Under the pieces are notes generated by a model. It was not told where the DNA came from. It ran no database searches and saw only the letters and a list, made by a program, of their open reading frames with translations. 64,000 nt of DNA. Origin: Bacillus renqingensis (GTDB lineage: Bacteria > Bacillota > Bacilli > Bacillales > Cytobacillaceae). Below are positions 44,625-54,088 of this stretch, piece by piece. Where the stretch lies: NCBI RefSeq assembly GCF_016464375.1, contig NZ_JADDIU010000002.1, forward strand, positions 1 through 64,000. Direction: 5' to 3'. How positions within the stretch are numbered: the first letter of the stretch is position 1; every line of letters begins with the position of its first letter. The position numbers were made by a program, and so were the translations under genes.

Positions 44625-45305
44625 ATGTTATACCTTTTATATTTTGCGTTTATTATTTTGATTCCTTTATGGGCACAAATGAGAGTGAAAAATACCTTTT
44701 CAAAGTATTCCCGCGTTACTTCCTCCAAGTATCTTAGTGGGGCAGCGGTCGCAAGGGAAATCTTAAATGCCAATGGATTATATCATGTTGGTGTAGAAGA
44801 GGGGCGCGGTTTTTTAAGTGACCATTATGACCCACGTACGAAAACAGTAAGATTATCGCCAGAAAATTTCCATGGCCAATCGATTGCTGCTGCTGCTGTG
44901 GCGGCCCATGAATGCGGACATGCCATCCAAGATTCAGAAGGCTACGCCTTCTTACGTTTTCGTTCCGCACTAGTACCTGTTGCTAATTTTGGTTCTAATG
45001 TGTCATGGATTCTAATCATGATTGGTCTATTGGCCCATTTTACAGGGCTGCTATTACTTGGAATTATCTTTATGGCGGCAGCTGTTTTATTCCAAATTAT
45101 CACACTGCCAGTCGAATTTAACGCCTCAAGCCGGGCAATGGATCAGGTGGTTTCTCTTGGATTAGTGGCTAACCGCGAAGAGCGCGAGGCAAGAAAAGTT
45201 TTAAACGCCGCAGCACTTACCTATGTTGCAGCTGCAGCAGTCGCAGTCTTGGAACTATTAAGACTTGTGCTCATCTTTACCGGCATGAATCGCAGTGATG
45301 ATTAA
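44625..45305 (+). CDS. Membrane zinc metallopeptidase (YugP-like)
   Basis: 226 aa, Zn_peptidase_2 family. An N-terminal helix (about 2-17), then a protease region with the zinc-binding HECGH (about residues 98-102) followed by AIQDSEGY and preceded by VAAHE, then two or three C-terminal helices. The E in EFNASSRAMD is a likely third ligand, as in YugP. In B. subtilis YugP lies elsewhere, so the position after ypjB differs. The substrate is unknown. The ATG follows AGGGGTG. Confidence 0.87.
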   Translation: MLYLLYFAFIILIPLWAQMRVKNTFSKYSRVTSSKYLSGAAVAREILNANGLYHVGVEEGRGFLSDHYDPRTKTVRLSPENFHGQSIAAAAVAAHECGHAIQDSEGYAFLRFRSALVPVANFGSNVSWILIMIGLLAHFTGLLLLGIIFMAAAVLFQIITLPVEFNASSRAMDQVVSLGLVANREEREARKVLNAAALTYVAAAAVAVLELLRLVLIFTGMNRSDD

Positions 45306-45311
45306 GGAAGT

Positions 45312-45339
45312 GGCAATGTCAAAAACGACATTGCCTTTT
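45312..45339. terminator. Terminator between the metallopeptidase and YitT genes
   Basis: A 9 bp stem GGCAATGTC/GACATTGCC with a 6 nt loop and TTTT, between convergent genes. Confidence 0.8.
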
Positions 45340-46212
45340 CTAATCATGTAAAGGCATTTTGTTTTCATCCAGTGTGAAGCCTTCACCTTGTACATCATGG
45401 ACGATGGTGATAGATACAAAGGCATGTGGGTCAACGGACGTAACGATATTTTTTAATCTGATAATCTCATTTTTAGCCACAACACAATACAAAACTTCAC
45501 GTTCGCTTTTTGTATAAGAACCATAGCCCCTTAAGGCAGTCACACCACGGTTCATCTCTTCCATAATTTTCTTTGCAATTTGTTCGTTCTTTTCTGAAAT
45601 AATCATGGCTCCACGGGCAGAATAAGCTCCTTCCTGGATGAAATCAATCATTCTTGCTCCTACAAAGACAGCAACAAGGGTATACATTGCTTGTGTGTAT
45701 TTTAGGTAAGTAGCCAATGATAGGATAATTACACAGGCGTCAAACAAGAACATTGTTTTCCCCATATTCCAGCCAACGTATTTTTGTACCAGCCTGGCAA
45801 TAATATCGACTCCCCCAGTTGTACCACCAAATCGAAAAATAATGCCTAAACCGACTCCAGAGAAAACTCCGGCAAATAAAGCAGCTAATGTTAAATCATG
45901 CTCTAGCGAAATATTAATCGAGTTACGCTGGAAAATCCATAAAAAAATGGAAACACCGACAGTACCTATAATTGTATACAAAAACGCATTTCTCCCTAGG
46001 AGCTTCCAGCCGATAAAAAATAGAGGGATATTTAACAGCAGGTTTGTATATGAAGGGTCCCAGTTGACCAAAAAATAAAGAATGAGTGTAATTCCTGTGA
46101 ATCCACCTTCAGCCAGCTTATTTTGCATATTAAAATTAACAAGTCCAAAGGACATAATGGCCGTTCCTAGTAGGATAAATAGTATATTTTTTATTTTAAG
46201 CCCGAAAATCAT
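45340..46212 (-). CDS. ypjC: YitT-family membrane protein with DUF2179 domain (YpjC)
   Basis: 290 aa. Five or six hydrophobic helices in the N-terminal 190 residues (the family pattern MSFGLVNFNMQNKLAEGGFTG is partly visible near residues 21-40, and FGGTTGGVDIIARL near 130), followed by a C-terminal cytoplasmic DUF2179 domain (from about 205, MIISEKNEQIAKKIM). Function unknown. Placed where B. subtilis has ypjC. The minus-strand ATG at 46212 follows GGGGGGGAA; an in-frame start at 46290 is less likely. Confidence 0.88.
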   Translation of the reverse strand: MIFGLKIKNILFILLGTAIMSFGLVNFNMQNKLAEGGFTGITLILYFLVNWDPSYTNLLLNIPLFFIGWKLLGRNAFLYTIIGTVGVSIFLWIFQRNSINISLEHDLTLAALFAGVFSGVGLGIIFRFGGTTGGVDIIARLVQKYVGWNMGKTMFLFDACVIILSLATYLKYTQAMYTLVAVFVGARMIDFIQEGAYSARGAMIISEKNEQIAKKIMEEMNRGVTALRGYGSYTKSEREVLYCVVAKNEIIRLKNIVTSVDPHAFVSITIVHDVQGEGFTLDENKMPLHD

Positions 46213-46261
46213 GTAAACATTCCCCCCCACTACCATATTTTTCACATTGATGGCGGTATTT

Positions 46262-46290
46262 ATTATAGCGGATAACCTTTCCAAGAGCAA
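46262..46290 (-). promoter_or_regulatory. SigA-type promoter of the YitT-family gene
   Basis: Minus strand: -35 TTGCTC (46285-46290), 17 bp spacer, -10 TATAAT (46262-46267), about 50 nt upstream of the start. Confidence 0.65.
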
Positions 46291-46429
46291 TCAACACTTG
46301 AAAAGTGCCACTTGAAGTGAAAACATTTGTAAAACCCGCTTAATTTGGCTAACATGAAAAAAGAGATGCGGGACAAAGTTTCATACTTGAGACAAAGACC
46401 TTAGACTAGAATGGATGGGAGTGAAGAGG

Positions 46430-47233
46430 ATGAATATAATTAAAATCATCATCGCCGGGCCCCGTGGACGCATGGGGCGTGAAGCAGTTAACTTGGTAAT
46501 GAACACGGAACATTTTGAATTGGCAGCTGTTCTAGATCATAAATATGAAGGCATGATGCTGAGCGATTTAGAAGGATTTCAAGCCGTTTCCAATGTGCCG
46601 GTATATACCGATATCGAAAAGTGTTTGCAGGATACCGAGGCAGACGTCTTAATTGATTTAACAACCCCTGAGGTGGGGGCATATCACGCTAAAACAGCGT
46701 TGAACTACGGGGTTCGTCCGGTTGTTGGAACAACTGGGTTTACGACAGAACAACTGCAGGAGTTAGCCGAGCTTTGTTCCGAAAAGGAATTAGGCTGTAT
46801 AATAGCACCAAATTTTGCGATTGGCGCCGTATTAATGATGAAATTTTCTCAAATGGCGGCTAAATATTTTCATGATGTTGAGATCATTGAAATGCACCAT
46901 GATCATAAACTTGATGCACCTTCCGGAACGGCAGTCAAAACGGCTGAGATGATCTCTGCAGTTCGGGAAATGAAAAGACAGGGACACCCAAATGAAAAGG
47001 AAACAATCGAAGGAGCTCGTGGGGCTGATTACAATGGAATGCACATTCATTCCGTAAGGTTACCAGGTTTAATTGCCCACCAGCAAGTGATGTTTGGGTC
47101 AGATGGCCAAACGATGACGATTCGTCATGATTCCTACAACCGTGCCTCCTTTATGTCAGGAGTAAAGGTTGCCGTTGAAACCGTCATGAAGCAAAATACT
47201 TTTGTTTACGGATTAGAAAATATTTTAGATTAG
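46430..47233 (+). CDS. dapB: 4-hydroxy-tetrahydrodipicolinate reductase
   Basis: 267 aa enzyme for lysine, diaminopimelate and dipicolinate synthesis. The NAD(P)H-binding motif is [12 protein letters not shown] near residues 8-19. GTTGF is near 105, the catalytic [15 protein letters not shown] near 155, and [11 protein letters not shown] near 205. The ATG at 46430 is 8 nt after GGGAG. B. subtilis has ypjD (a MazG-like gene) just before dapB; that gene is absent here. It starts a six-gene run dapB-mgsA-bshB1-bshA-cca-birA. Confidence 0.96.
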   Translation: MNIIKIIIAGPRGRMGREAVNLVMNTEHFELAAVLDHKYEGMMLSDLEGFQAVSNVPVYTDIEKCLQDTEADVLIDLTTPEVGAYHAKTALNYGVRPVVGTTGFTTEQLQELAELCSEKELGCIIAPNFAIGAVLMMKFSQMAAKYFHDVEIIEMHHDHKLDAPSGTAVKTAEMISAVREMKRQGHPNEKETIEGARGADYNGMHIHSVRLPGLIAHQQVMFGSDGQTMTIRHDSYNRASFMSGVKVAVETVMKQNTFVYGLENILD

Positions 47234-47244
47234 GAGCTATCCAG

Positions 47245-47664
47245 ATGAATATTGCCTTAATTGCCCATGATCAAAAAAAGAATGATTTAGTACAATTTGT
47301 TACAGCCTACCAGTTAATATTCGCGAAACATCGTTTATATGCAACGGGAACGACAGGCTTACGGATTCAGGAATCAACCGGTTTACCGATTACCCGTTTT
47401 CAATCAGGGCCACTTGGCGGTGATCAGGAAATCGGGGCAATGATTGCAAAAAATCAAATGGATGTTATCTTCTTTTTCCGTGACCCGTTAACTGCCCAGC
47501 CACATGAACCGGATGTATCCGCCCTTCTTCGTCTTTGCGATGTCTACTCCATCCCGCTGGCAACAAATATGGGGTCAGCAGAAATGTTAATCAGAGGCTT
47601 GGATGAAGGTTTATTGGATTGGAGAAACATTGCCAGGGAAAATGGTGAACGTGATGGAGAATAA
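47245..47664 (+). CDS. mgsA: Methylglyoxal synthase
   Basis: 139 aa enzyme turning dihydroxyacetone phosphate into methylglyoxal, a bypass of lower glycolysis. Signatures: [15 protein letters not shown] at the start, [10 protein letters not shown] (phosphate site) near residue 36, and [14 protein letters not shown] with the catalytic Asp near 71. Its end overlaps bshB1 by 11 nt. Methylglyoxal is detoxified with bacillithiol in bacilli, which makes the bsh neighbours meaningful. Confidence 0.96.
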   Translation: MNIALIAHDQKKNDLVQFVTAYQLIFAKHRLYATGTTGLRIQESTGLPITRFQSGPLGGDQEIGAMIAKNQMDVIFFFRDPLTAQPHEPDVSALLRLCDVYSIPLATNMGSAEMLIRGLDEGLLDWRNIARENGERDGE

Positions 47665-48364
47665 GTCATTACATATCCTTGCTTTTGGAGCTCATGCCGA
47701 TGATGTCGAAATCGGCATGGGAGGTACAATTGCTAAATTGACCTCAGGAGGAAAACATGTTGGTATTTGTGATTTAACGGATGCTGACCTTTCTTCAAAT
47801 GGGAATGTCCATTTACGGAAAGAGGAAGCGGGAAATGCAGCTGAAATATTAGGAGTCACACTTCGGGTTTCCCTTGGTTTTCCTGACCGAGGGTTATTTT
47901 TAAAGGAAGCCTACATAAATAAGATTGCTAAAATCATACGAACACATAAGCCGCAAATTGTGTTTGTACCGTATGCAAAAGACCGGCATCCTGATCACGG
48001 GAATTGTAGTCGTCTCGTGGAGGAGGCTGTGTTCTCAGCTGGCATTAAAAAATATGCTACAGAAGGCTGTAATGAGCCACATAAGGTTGAAAGGGTCTAT
48101 TATTACATGATTAACGGCTTCCATCAACCAGACTTTCTGGTGGATATCTCAGCGTTTATCGACAAAAAGCTTTCTGCCCTAGGAGCTTATAAAAGTCAAT
48201 TTGAAAAAACAGCCGAAAGCTATCATACCCCACTTGTCAATGGATATATTGAAACGGTGGAGGCAAGAGAAAGAATGTTTGGAAAGCTGGTCAATGTAAC
48301 ATATGCGGAAGGCTTTAAATCAAAAGTTCCGCTCCTTCTGAAGTATGACTTACTAGGAGAATAA
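47654..48364 (+). CDS. bshB1: Bacillithiol synthesis deacetylase BshB1
   Basis: 236 aa zinc-dependent LmbE-family deacetylase that removes acetyl from GlcNAc-malate in bacillithiol synthesis. Zinc site: [10 protein letters not shown] (H-x-D-D) near residue 11 and RHPDHGNCS near 110. The ATG at 47654 lies inside the end of mgsA after GGTG; the longer in-frame start at 47603 is unlikely. Followed 3 nt later by bshA, the preceding step of the pathway. Confidence 0.94.
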   Translation: MENKSLHILAFGAHADDVEIGMGGTIAKLTSGGKHVGICDLTDADLSSNGNVHLRKEEAGNAAEILGVTLRVSLGFPDRGLFLKEAYINKIAKIIRTHKPQIVFVPYAKDRHPDHGNCSRLVEEAVFSAGIKKYATEGCNEPHKVERVYYYMINGFHQPDFLVDISAFIDKKLSALGAYKSQFEKTAESYHTPLVNGYIETVEARERMFGKLVNVTYAEGFKSKVPLLLKYDLLGE

Positions 48365-48367
48365 CAA

Positions 48368-49495
48368 ATGAGGAAACTTAAAATCGGGATTACCTGCTAC
48401 CCGACCGTAGGCGGTTCAGGAGTAGTTGCAACAGAATTGGGAAAAATGCTTGCTGAAAGGGGGCATGAAATCCATTTTATTTCTTCGAGCATCCCTTTTC
48501 GCTTAAATAAGATTTACCATAACATTTATTATCACCAGGTCGAAGTAAACCAATATTCTCTGTTTCAGTATCCGCCATATGATATTGCCTTAGCCAGCAA
48601 AATGGCCGAGGTTGTCAATCGCGAGAAATTGGATCTGCTTCATGTTCATTATGCTATTCCACATGCCGTATGTGCCATCTTAGCCAAACAAATGTCCGGA
48701 AGAGATTTCAAAATTGTAACGACCTTACATGGCACGGATATTACCGTGTTAGGCTACGATTCGTCATTAATAGATGCGATTAAATTTGGGATTGAAAAAT
48801 CAGATGTCGTGACGGCTGTCTCCAAAGCATTAGTCGACCAGACATTTGAACTCATTCATCCCGATAAACAAATTGAAACAGTTTATAATTTTATTGACGA
48901 CCGCATCTATCAAAAAACCGACGCCAATCACTTAAAAACAGAATTTGGCATTCGTGAAGATGAGAAAGTGTTGATCCATGTTTCTAATTTTCGGGGTGTC
49001 AAACGGGTTCAGGATGTCGTAAAAACGTTTGCTGAAATTTCAGCGGTTATGCCGGCAAAGTTACTGCTTGTCGGCGATGGGCCGGAAATGTCCATTATCT
49101 GTACGCTCGTGAGACAACTGTCATTAGATGATCAGGTTATTTTTCTTGGAAAACAAGAAAACCTTGAGGAACTGTATTCTATTAGTGATTTATGTATTTT
49201 ATTATCGGAAAAGGAAAGCTTCGGTCTTGTTCTATTAGAGGCAATGGCATGCGGTGTACCATGTATTGGTACGAATATCGGCGGTATACCGGAAGTAATA
49301 GAAGATGGGATTACAGGTTATGTTTGTGAAGTAGGTGACATTGCGGATATCTCTACTAAAGCCATTGGTTTGTTAAAGGATTCGAACCTTCATCAACAAT
49401 TTTCTCGTCAATCGCTAGAACGGGTAAAGACAAAATTTAAGTCAGATGAGATTGTAAAACAATATGAACGAATCTATTATCGTTTAGTGAATTAG
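48368..49495 (+). CDS. bshA: Bacillithiol synthesis glycosyltransferase BshA
   Basis: 375 aa GT4-family enzyme that joins N-acetylglucosamine from UDP-GlcNAc to L-malate. Visible: [21 protein letters not shown] at the N terminus, HVHYAIPHA near residue 95, HGTDITVLG near 122, and the nucleotide-sugar site [18 protein letters not shown] near 280 (E-x7-E). Works with BshB1; the third gene, bshC, is not in this window. Confidence 0.95.
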   Translation: MRKLKIGITCYPTVGGSGVVATELGKMLAERGHEIHFISSSIPFRLNKIYHNIYYHQVEVNQYSLFQYPPYDIALASKMAEVVNREKLDLLHVHYAIPHAVCAILAKQMSGRDFKIVTTLHGTDITVLGYDSSLIDAIKFGIEKSDVVTAVSKALVDQTFELIHPDKQIETVYNFIDDRIYQKTDANHLKTEFGIREDEKVLIHVSNFRGVKRVQDVVKTFAEISAVMPAKLLLVGDGPEMSIICTLVRQLSLDDQVIFLGKQENLEELYSISDLCILLSEKESFGLVLLEAMACGVPCIGTNIGGIPEVIEDGITGYVCEVGDIADISTKAIGLLKDSNLHQQFSRQSLERVKTKFKSDEIVKQYERIYYRLVN

Positions 49496-49504
49496 GTGAA
49501 ACTT

Positions 49505-50704
49505 ATGATTGAACCATTTTTATCGGCCGTACCGGTATTAAAGCGACTCGAGGAAGCGGGTTTTGAGGCTTACTTTGTCGGTGGCTCTGTAAGGGATTTC
49601 CTGCTGCATAAACCAATTAGTGATGTCGATATTGCCACTTCGGCAACACCAAAAGAAGTGAAAAGGGTATTTCCAAAAACGGTTGATATTGGGATCGAAC
49701 ATGGGACGGTTCTTGTCCTGTTTGGTCAGAAATCATATGAAGTTACCACCTTTCGCACTGATGGAGCTTATGAGGATTTTCGCAGGCCAAAAGAGGTTTC
49801 TTTTATTCGCAATTTAACGGAAGACCTAAAACGCCGCGATTTCACGATGAATGCCATGGCAATGGACAAAACGGGGCAATTAATTGATCCGTATAATGGA
49901 CAATTAGCGATAAAAGAAAAACGAATTCAAACAGTTGGTAATCCTAAAGATCGCTTTCATGAGGATGCACTAAGGATCATGAGAGCGGTACGCTTTGTAA
50001 GCCAGCTCTCTTTTCATATCGAAGAACATACAATGAGGGCCTTAAAAGAATTAGCGCCATTGCTTAAAAATATAGCTGTAGAGCGGAAAAAGGCAGAGTT
50101 TGATAAACTCCTGATTGGTAAGGGATGGAAAGAGGCAATCACGATATTACTTGAAACCAATTTATATTGTTATTTACCAGGCTTACAAAATCAGAAAAAA
50201 CAAATTGAAAAATTATTGTCTTATAACAGCGAAAAACTGACAAAGAATGAGATGTGGTCCTTACTCCTTTTCTGTCTACAGCAAGATCCACAATCTACTG
50301 AAACGTTTTTAAGGGATTGGCGCTTTTCCGTTCATGATATAAAAGAAATCTTACGTATTTTAGCTTATGTTGAAAGAAGATTGGTTCAGGAATGGTCCTT
50401 ATATGATTTGTATAAAGCCGGGAGGGCCACCATTCAATCGGTCGAGAAGTTGTTTCTTGTCATCAATGGCTTAGACGAAGTGAGCAGGATTGCTCAGCTG
50501 CTGGATCAATATGATAGACTTCCGATAAAAGATCGTAAGGATGTTGATGTAACAGGAAGTGACTTGATGGAATGGTTTGGTCTTAATGGAGGTCCCTGGC
50601 TAAAAGAGATGCTGGTTAAAATTGAACAAGCCATTTTAGCCGGGAAAGTAAGAAACGATAAACAAGAGATTAAGGAGTGGCTAAAGCCATGCAGTCAGAA
50701 TTAA
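49505..50704 (+). CDS. cca: CCA-adding tRNA nucleotidyltransferase
   Basis: 399 aa class II nucleotidyltransferase adding CCA to tRNA 3' ends. Motif A is GGSVRDFLL (about residues 26-34) with the metal carboxylates in DVDIATSATP (about 42-51). RRDFTMNAMAM and DRFHEDALRIMRAVRF follow. The ATG at 49505 follows TAGGTGA; the GTG at 49496 directly abuts the bshA stop and overlaps this site. Confidence 0.95.
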   Translation: MIEPFLSAVPVLKRLEEAGFEAYFVGGSVRDFLLHKPISDVDIATSATPKEVKRVFPKTVDIGIEHGTVLVLFGQKSYEVTTFRTDGAYEDFRRPKEVSFIRNLTEDLKRRDFTMNAMAMDKTGQLIDPYNGQLAIKEKRIQTVGNPKDRFHEDALRIMRAVRFVSQLSFHIEEHTMRALKELAPLLKNIAVERKKAEFDKLLIGKGWKEAITILLETNLYCYLPGLQNQKKQIEKLLSYNSEKLTKNEMWSLLLFCLQQDPQSTETFLRDWRFSVHDIKEILRILAYVERRLVQEWSLYDLYKAGRATIQSVEKLFLVINGLDEVSRIAQLLDQYDRLPIKDRKDVDVTGSDLMEWFGLNGGPWLKEMLVKIEQAILAGKVRNDKQEIKEWLKPCSQN

Positions 50705-51666
50705 GGAAACAGCTGCTTGATGCCTTCACGAATGCAGGCGGATCTTACTTGTCAGGACAATATTTAGCCGAGCTGATTGGCTGCTCGCGGACGGCAGTAT
50801 GGAAGCATATTGAAGAATTAAGAAAAGAGGGCTTCGAATTAGAGGCAGTTAGGAAAAAGGGGTATCGGATAGTAAAAACACCGGAAAAATTGACAGCAGA
50901 TGAAATAAGGCTAGGCTTAACCACCAGCTTCATTGGCAAGAACATCCATTATGAAGAAAGTGTGGAATCTACCCAAAAGATTGCCCTTCAACTTGCTTCA
51001 CAGGGCGTGCCAGAGGGAACCGTGGTGATTGCGGACGAGCAAAGATCTGGTAAAGGAAGAATGAATCGCAATTGGTATTCACCTAAATATACCGGTATTT
51101 GGATGAGTCTCATCACGAGGCCTAAAATACCGCTAACAAAAGCTCCACAGTTAACTCTACTAACAGCCGTTGCCATCGTACAGGCAATGGAAGAAATAAC
51201 GGGGACTATTCCGGAAATTAAATGGCCCAACGATATTTTAATCGACGGGAAGAAAGTGTCCGGAATTTTAACAGAATTACAAGCGGAGGCCGACCGGATT
51301 CATTCGATTATTATTGGAATTGGCATCAATGTCAACCAGAAGAAAGAGGATTTTCCGCTTGAGCTTCAAGAGAAGGCGAGTTCACTGTTTATTGAAAAAG
51401 GTGAGTTAATCCCACGGGCAGGCCTCATTCGCTGTATTTTCAAGCACTTTGAAAAATTGTATTTACTCTATCTAGAGCAGGGGTTTTTTCCGATTAAGCT
51501 TTTATGGGAATCTTATGCCATCAGCATTGGCAAAATCATAAAAGCGAGAACGTTGACAGAGGTCATTGAGGGAAAAGCGTTGGGAATCACTTCTGAAGGT
51601 GTGTTGAAAATAGAAGATCAGTCCGGTACTATTCACCATGTGTATTCGGCTGATATTGAACTTTAG
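50689..51666 (+). CDS. birA: BirA, biotin-protein ligase and biotin repressor
   Basis: 325 aa, identical in length to B. subtilis BirA. An N-terminal winged helix-turn-helix (about 1-60, with CSRTAVWKHIEELRKEG) for repression of biotin genes; the ligase domain carries GKGRMNRNW (G-x-G-R, about residue 120) and KWPNDILIDGKKVSGIL near 180; a small C-terminal domain follows. It overlaps the end of cca by 16 nt. It is the last gene before the pan cluster. Confidence 0.95.
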   Translation: MQSELRKQLLDAFTNAGGSYLSGQYLAELIGCSRTAVWKHIEELRKEGFELEAVRKKGYRIVKTPEKLTADEIRLGLTTSFIGKNIHYEESVESTQKIALQLASQGVPEGTVVIADEQRSGKGRMNRNWYSPKYTGIWMSLITRPKIPLTKAPQLTLLTAVAIVQAMEEITGTIPEIKWPNDILIDGKKVSGILTELQAEADRIHSIIIGIGINVNQKKEDFPLELQEKASSLFIEKGELIPRAGLIRCIFKHFEKLYLLYLEQGFFPIKLLWESYAISIGKIIKARTLTEVIEGKALGITSEGVLKIEDQSGTIHHVYSADIEL

Positions 51667-51684
51667 TTCGATAAATAATATATC

Positions 51685-51713
51685 TTGCAACAATGTTGAA
51701 ATTTTTATACAAT
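51685..51713 (+). promoter_or_regulatory. SigA-type promoter of panBCD
   Basis: -35 TTGCAA (51685-51690), 17 bp spacer, -10 TACAAT (51708-51713), about 210 nt upstream of panB, leaving a long structured leader. Confidence 0.7.
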
Positions 51714-51769
51714 TTTATTGGGCAGTATCCTGCATGTGAACTGCACCTTTTTGAATAACGAAACTAATT

Positions 51770-51867
51770 TAAAAGGTTTCTGCCTAGATCCGTTAGACGG
51801 ACCGGGACAGAGGGATGGAACAAGCTAAAGAGTACGGAATCCTTCTGCCTTCAGAAGGATTTTTTTA
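51770..51867 (+). ncRNA. Structured panB leader, candidate Pan RNA motif with terminator
   Basis: Between the promoter and panB lies an RNA segment with a CCGT/ACGG hairpin (about 51790-51800), the purine-rich CCGGGACAGAGGGATGGAAC stretch, and a perfect 10 bp terminator AATCCTTCTG/CAGAAGGATT followed by T (51838-51867). The terminator lies upstream of panB, not after a gene. The position fits the Pan RNA motif known upstream of panB in Firmicutes, but I could not confirm its conserved bulged adenosines. Confidence 0.5.
51838..51867 (+). terminator. Terminator hairpin inside the panB leader
   Basis: Stem AATCCTTCTG (51838-51847) and CAGAAGGATT (51852-51861), then TTTTTT. It is 56 nt upstream of the panB start, so it is a likely attenuation point. 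Confidence 0.8.
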
Positions 51868-51922
51868 TTTCTCTTTTTTAAACTGTTTAGTCCCCTCTCC
51901 CATACCACGAGGAGGGAAAATA

Positions 51923-52759
51923 ATGAAGCAAACAACAGATTTCTTAAAGATGAAGGAAACAAATGAAAAGATTGTCATGTTGACAGCCTATGATTATCCT
52001 TCTGCCAAGCAAGCGGAACAGGGCGGTGTTGATGCCATTTTAGTTGGCGATTCACTTGGAATGGTCGTACTAGGGTATGATTCCACTGTTTCTGTGACGA
52101 TGGATGACATGATTCATCATGCGAAAGCGGTGAAACGGGGAGCAAAGGAAACATTTATTGTTGTAGATATGCCGTTTCTCACGTACCATTTATCAGTTAA
52201 AGACACTTTGATCAATGCCGGCAGGCTGATCCAAGAAACAGGAGCCCATGCCGTTAAATTGGAAGGAGCAGATGCGGTGATCGAAAAGATTCTCGCACTT
52301 ACCCAAGCGGGAATCCCTGTCTGCGCTCATTTAGGTCTAACACCGCAATCAGTTGGCGTTTTGGGCGGCTACAAGGTGCAAGGGAAAGATGCCCAAACAG
52401 CAAATAAATTAATTGAAGATGCAAAAAAATGCGAGGCAGCAGGGGCGTTTGCCCTCGTATTGGAATGTATCCCCAAACAGCTGGCAGCTGAGGTATCAAA
52501 ATCCCTTTCCATCCCCGTGATCGGTATTGGGGCGGGAATGGATGTCGATGGCCAAGTACTCGTTTACCATGATATTTTAGGTTACGGGGTGGAGCGGGTT
52601 CCAAAGTTTGTGAAACAATACCATTCTGCTAATCCGTTTATGATTGAATCGATACAAGCGTATGCGGCAGATGTTAGAAATAAACGATTTCCGGAAGAAA
52701 AACATACTTTTACAATGAAGGAGCAGGAATTAAAGGCCCTATACGGAGGTTTGAAATGA
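51923..52759 (+). CDS. panB: 3-methyl-2-oxobutanoate hydroxymethyltransferase
   Basis: 278 aa enzyme making ketopantoate from 2-oxoisovalerate and methylenetetrahydrofolate, the first step of pantothenate synthesis. Motifs: [14 protein letters not shown] near residue 18, [11 protein letters not shown] near 43 (Mg-binding Asp), VKLEGAD near 112, and IPVIGIGAG near 200. The ATG at 51923 follows GAGGAGGG. An in-frame ATG at 51815 would read through the leader terminator and is rejected. Overlaps panC by 4 nt. Confidence 0.96.
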   Translation: MKQTTDFLKMKETNEKIVMLTAYDYPSAKQAEQGGVDAILVGDSLGMVVLGYDSTVSVTMDDMIHHAKAVKRGAKETFIVVDMPFLTYHLSVKDTLINAGRLIQETGAHAVKLEGADAVIEKILALTQAGIPVCAHLGLTPQSVGVLGGYKVQGKDAQTANKLIEDAKKCEAAGAFALVLECIPKQLAAEVSKSLSIPVIGIGAGMDVDGQVLVYHDILGYGVERVPKFVKQYHSANPFMIESIQAYAADVRNKRFPEEKHTFTMKEQELKALYGGLK

Positions 52760-53610
52760 GGGTTATTACCACGATCAAGGAACTGCAGACCGAAATGGCT
52801 TTACAAAAGAAAAAGGATAAAACAATCGGTTTTGTCCCCACAATGGGATATCTCCATGAAGGCCATCTAACGCTGATAAGGCGGGCAAGACAAGAAAATG
52901 ACCTTGTTGTCGTTAGTATATTTGTTAATCCGATCCAATTTGGTCCAACGGAAGATTATACCAGCTATCCACGTGATTTTGAGCGGGATCGAGTCTTGGC
53001 TGAATGGGAAAATGTAGATTACCTATTTTATCCGTCTGTTGAGGAAATGTACCCTCATAAATTGTCGGTTAAATTAACAGTGCAAGATCGGACTGATGTG
53101 TTATGTGGAAAGTCCCGTCCCGGACATTTTGATGGCGTTGCCACTGTGATTACAAAATTATTTAATATTGTGATGCCGACAAGGGCTTATTTTGGAAAAA
53201 AAGATGCTCAACAGGTAGCAGTGATTGAAGGAGTAATAGCCGATTTTAATTTCCCAATTGAGTTGGTTGCTGTTGACATTGTCCGTGAAGCTGACGGGCT
53301 TGCAAAAAGTTCGCGTAATGTAAATCTGCTTCCGGAGGAAAGGCTTGAGGCACCTATTCTTTTTAAAAGCCTAACAGCGGCAACAACGCCTATCGACCAA
53401 GGGGAAAGAAACCCGGCCAAGATTGAAAATGTAATCAAGGAAATGATTTCGAATGAATCGAACGGAGAAATCGATTACGTTGAAATCTATTCCTATCCGC
53501 AGTTGAAGCCGGTGAAAACATTGGCAGGCAGAGTGATCATCGCGCTGGCAGTCAAATTTTCAAAAGTTCGTTTAATTGATAATGTAATCATTGAAATCGC
53601 TGGAAGTTAG
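52756..53610 (+). CDS. panC: Pantothenate synthetase
   Basis: 284 aa ATP-dependent ligase of pantoate and beta-alanine. [15 protein letters not shown] (HxGH, about residues 28-42), [13 protein letters not shown] near 62, [18 protein letters not shown] [11 protein letters not shown] near 122, and the KMSKS-like KSSRN near 190. Its start overlaps the panB stop (ATGA). Overall length is typical. Confidence 0.96.
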   Translation: MRVITTIKELQTEMALQKKKDKTIGFVPTMGYLHEGHLTLIRRARQENDLVVVSIFVNPIQFGPTEDYTSYPRDFERDRVLAEWENVDYLFYPSVEEMYPHKLSVKLTVQDRTDVLCGKSRPGHFDGVATVITKLFNIVMPTRAYFGKKDAQQVAVIEGVIADFNFPIELVAVDIVREADGLAKSSRNVNLLPEERLEAPILFKSLTAATTPIDQGERNPAKIENVIKEMISNESNGEIDYVEIYSYPQLKPVKTLAGRVIIALAVKFSKVRLIDNVIIEIAGS

Positions 53611-53623
53611 GAGGAACAATCTG

Positions 53624-54007
53624 ATGTTTCGCACCATGATGAATGGCAAAATCCATCGTGCCACGGTCACAGAAGCTAATTTAAATTATGTTGGCAGCAT
53701 TACGATTGACCAGGGTATTTTAGACGCCGTTGGGATGATGGCAAATGAAAAAGTGCAAATTGTTAATAATAACAATGGCGCCCGGCTTGAAACATATATT
53801 ATCCCTGGAGAAAGAGGAAGCGGGGTTGTCTGTTTAAATGGTGCAGCTGCCCGGCTAGTCCAACCAGGTGATATCGTGATTATTATTTCATATATTCTCG
53901 TCTCAGAAGAGAAGGTATCAACACATAGACCGAAAGTTGCCATTATGGATGAAAACAACCGCATCAAGGAACTCATCCATGCTGAACCAGCACAAACCGT
54001 TATGTAG
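53624..54007 (+). CDS. panD: Aspartate 1-decarboxylase (pyruvoyl type)
   Basis: 127 aa proenzyme making beta-alanine. It self-cleaves between G24 and S25 (NYVGSITID), giving the pyruvoyl group. The ATG at 53624 follows AGGAGG, 13 nt after panC; the longer in-frame ORF beginning at 53591 lies inside panC. Completes panBCD, so the pathway from 2-oxoisovalerate and aspartate to pantothenate is complete except for ketopantoate reductase. Confidence 0.96.
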   Translation: MFRTMMNGKIHRATVTEANLNYVGSITIDQGILDAVGMMANEKVQIVNNNNGARLETYIIPGERGSGVVCLNGAAARLVQPGDIVIIISYILVSEEKVSTHRPKVAIMDENNRIKELIHAEPAQTVM

Positions 54008-54010
54008 AGG

Positions 54011-54036
54011 TCCCCGATTCATCGGGGATTTTCTTT
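54011..54036 (+). terminator. Terminator after panD
   Basis: An 8 bp stem TCCCCGAT/ATCGGGGA with a 2 nt loop followed by TTTTCTTTTT. Confidence 0.88.
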
Positions 54037-54088
54037 TTATGGTTTTTATGATACCGTTTAAGGAATGAAGGTTTGGGGTGTAATTGAA

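Noticed and set aside
51815..51922. In-frame N-terminal extension of panB
   Set aside because: It spans the leader terminator hairpin and has no site; the ATG at 51923 has GAGGAGGG.
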